Shown: positions 62,285 to 63,103 of the stretch, in pieces
Layout of the letters: every line of letters begins with the position of its first letter
How positions within the stretch are numbered: the first letter of the stretch is position 1
Origin: an uncultured Actinomycetes bacterium
Lineage (GTDB): Bacteria; Actinomycetota; Actinomycetes; Actinomycetales; Bifidobacteriaceae
NCBI GenBank assembly: GCA_900314875.1
Contig: OMWX01000006.1
Location: 1 to 63,103, forward strand
Direction: 5' to 3'
Length of the DNA stretch: 63,103 nucleotides
Program-made: the position numbers and the translations under genes
Notes under the pieces: model-generated
What the model saw: only the letters and a program-made list of their open reading frames with translations
What the model was told of the DNA's origin: nothing
Databases searched by the model: none

Positions 62285-62611
62285 TTATTTTCTTCTCGGT
62301 TTATAAGCTCTTTTTCGCGATCTGATTTTGCCCGATGATTTGCCGACTGCTCCGCCGGTTTTGCTGCCGAGTCTGCGATAACCTCCCCGACCGCTTTTAC
62401 CTTCTCCTTCTTCCGAAAACAGACCGCCCAACCCCGATTCAATCGGAGGACTGCTCGTCAAGTGCCATGTGCTGCAATAATTGCATTTGTATACCCAAAG
62501 TCTCGTTCCGCGCTCTCGCAGACAATCGGACGCAGCCTGCAATGCCCGAGTTTTGTCCGCATACATAATTTTATTCGAATCGGAACATCGTTTGGGCTCA
62601 AAAAAATACAT
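62285..62611 (-). CDS. Small zinc-finger-like protein
   Basis: This is a 108-residue protein. A possible zinc site is formed by Cys in EPKRCSDSNKI and the YKCNYCSTWHLTS motif (CxxC-x2-H), with a helix ADKTRALQAASDCLRERG between. The remaining half is Gly/Ser/Lys/Arg-rich. Similar small zinc-knuckle proteins occur in actinobacteria and phages, but the function is unknown. The ATG at 62611 is preferred to the GTG two codons upstream; no strong ribosome site is seen. Confidence 0.65.
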   Translation of the reverse strand: MYFFEPKRCSDSNKIMYADKTRALQAASDCLRERGTRLWVYKCNYCSTWHLTSSPPIESGLGGLFSEEGEGKSGRGGYRRLGSKTGGAVGKSSGKIRSRKRAYKPRRK

Positions 62612-62662
62612 GCACACTATTTTAATATCTTGAAACCCGGAAATCAGAAATAATTTTATATC

Positions 62663-63103
62663 TCATACTGTTTTCTCAGTTTTCGCGGTTTTCGAGGCTT
62701 CCAGGATTCGCATTCCGTCGTCGGCGGGAGGAATCAGAGCAAACAGGTTAAAAAATGCAATAAAACATGCAATCGGAAGCATATTGAACGCAAACCCGAG
62801 AATCAGAGCAGATATCGCGCCGGCAAAAGGACCGGCAAGAGCCGCAATTATCAATCTTTTCGCGCTGTATTCGCGGCGGGCAACCACGCAGATTTTCATA
62901 AAATAAACCCTTACAGACAAATCATGCGCATATTCTCTGCTCGCCAAACACAAAGCGTGAGCCGCTTCATGAGCCGAAAAAGAAACAACTGCGACACAGA
63001 CAAAAAGCGCAAAAAACCTGAAAACCGCATCGACGCTGTTTCCAATCCACAGCCTGAGAGCGGCAACGGGAACAAACAACAGCAGATACGGAACGGAAAC
63101 AGG
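62663..63103 (-). CDS. Site-2-protease-like (M50) membrane metalloprotease, 5' end beyond the window
   Basis: This is the C-terminal part of a membrane protein with HEAAH (zinc-binding HExxH) inside the first visible hydrophobic region. LAGPFAGAISALILGF and the motif FFNLFALIPPADDG follow, corresponding to the second metal-ligand NPxDG region of M50 proteases. The frame stays open to the window end, and no start codon is visible. Its target could be a membrane anti-sigma factor or signal peptide remnants, which cannot be decided. Confidence 0.7.
   Translation of the reverse strand, partial: PVSVPYLLLFVPVAALRLWIGNSVDAVFRFFALFVCVAVVSFSAHEAAHALCLASREYAHDLSVRVYFMKICVVARREYSAKRLIIAALAGPFAGAISALILGFAFNMLPIACFIAFFNLFALIPPADDGMRILEASKTAKTEKTV

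Overview
The window looks like a chromosomal segment of a low-to-moderate G+C actinobacterium, most likely a member of the Bifidobacteriaceae. The pointers are: an S18 of bifidobacterial character, the topA-tmk-holB cluster, an rsmI/protein O-mannosyltransferase divergent pair, a short SRP RNA, a stand-alone formate-tetrahydrofolate ligase, an NrtR-led nadABC operon, a C69 dipeptidase, and LPLTG-anchored SpaA-type surface proteins. This assignment rests on recognising families by eye, not on a search. Most genes lie on the minus strand.

Layout. 1-3.5 kb: an AAA/DUF4143 ATPase gene broken by a one-base homopolymer frameshift, with a striking palindrome in front of it; a repeat-rich gap; and a two-gene ABC exporter. 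3.9-7.3 kb: two convergent APC-type amino-acid permeases. 7.6-10.6 kb: ilvC and the rpsF-ssb-rpsR-rplI cluster with a leader hairpin. 11-20.5 kb: three large cell-wall-anchored surface proteins: one SpaH/EbpB-like major pilin and two paralogous choice-of-anchor-A/SpaA-repeat proteins. No sortase gene lies anywhere in the window. 20.8-22.7 kb: a GT2 glycosyltransferase, tRNA-Ser(GGA) and a damaged AT-rich gene. 22.8-28 kb: nrtR-nadA-nadB-nadC behind a perfect 11+11 bp palindrome, the probable NrtR operator. 28-33.6 kb: a YdeI-like protein, tRNA-Lys(CTT), fhs, pepD and a PEBP protein. 33.7-39 kb: topA-tmk-holB. 39-45 kb: a PAP2 membrane protein, SRP RNA, a GH13 oligo-1,6-glucosidase, tadA and an HD-domain protein. 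45-57 kb: kup, tatD, metG, an AbiEi-like/LRV gene pair, rsmI, pmt, dedA and tRNA-Ala(CGC). 57-63 kb: a tyrosine phosphatase, an orphan solute-binding lipoprotein, a histidine phosphatase, a DUF4235 protein, a tandemly duplicated YdiL/Aca2-like regulator, a zinc-knuckle protein and the 3' part of a site-2-protease-like gene.

The genes cover de novo NAD synthesis under ADP-ribose-type feedback, DNA replication and topology, translation, amino-acid and K+ uptake, alpha-glucoside use, and surface display. The GT2 enzyme and the O-mannosyltransferase could act in one lipid-linked sugar pathway that modifies secreted proteins.

The most unusual global signal is a large number of short degenerate tandem repeats, most often with a 15-bp period and also 9, 12, 13 and 18 bp. 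They lengthen linkers and tails of unrelated housekeeping proteins (HolB, Tmk, TopA, NadB, Kup, PMT, GH13, PAP2, HD, SBP, APC permease) and also occur in intergenic DNA. Two intrinsic terminators additionally carry T-tracts of 23 and 21 bases. Together these suggest a lineage with strong replication slippage or a tolerated repeat-expansion process.
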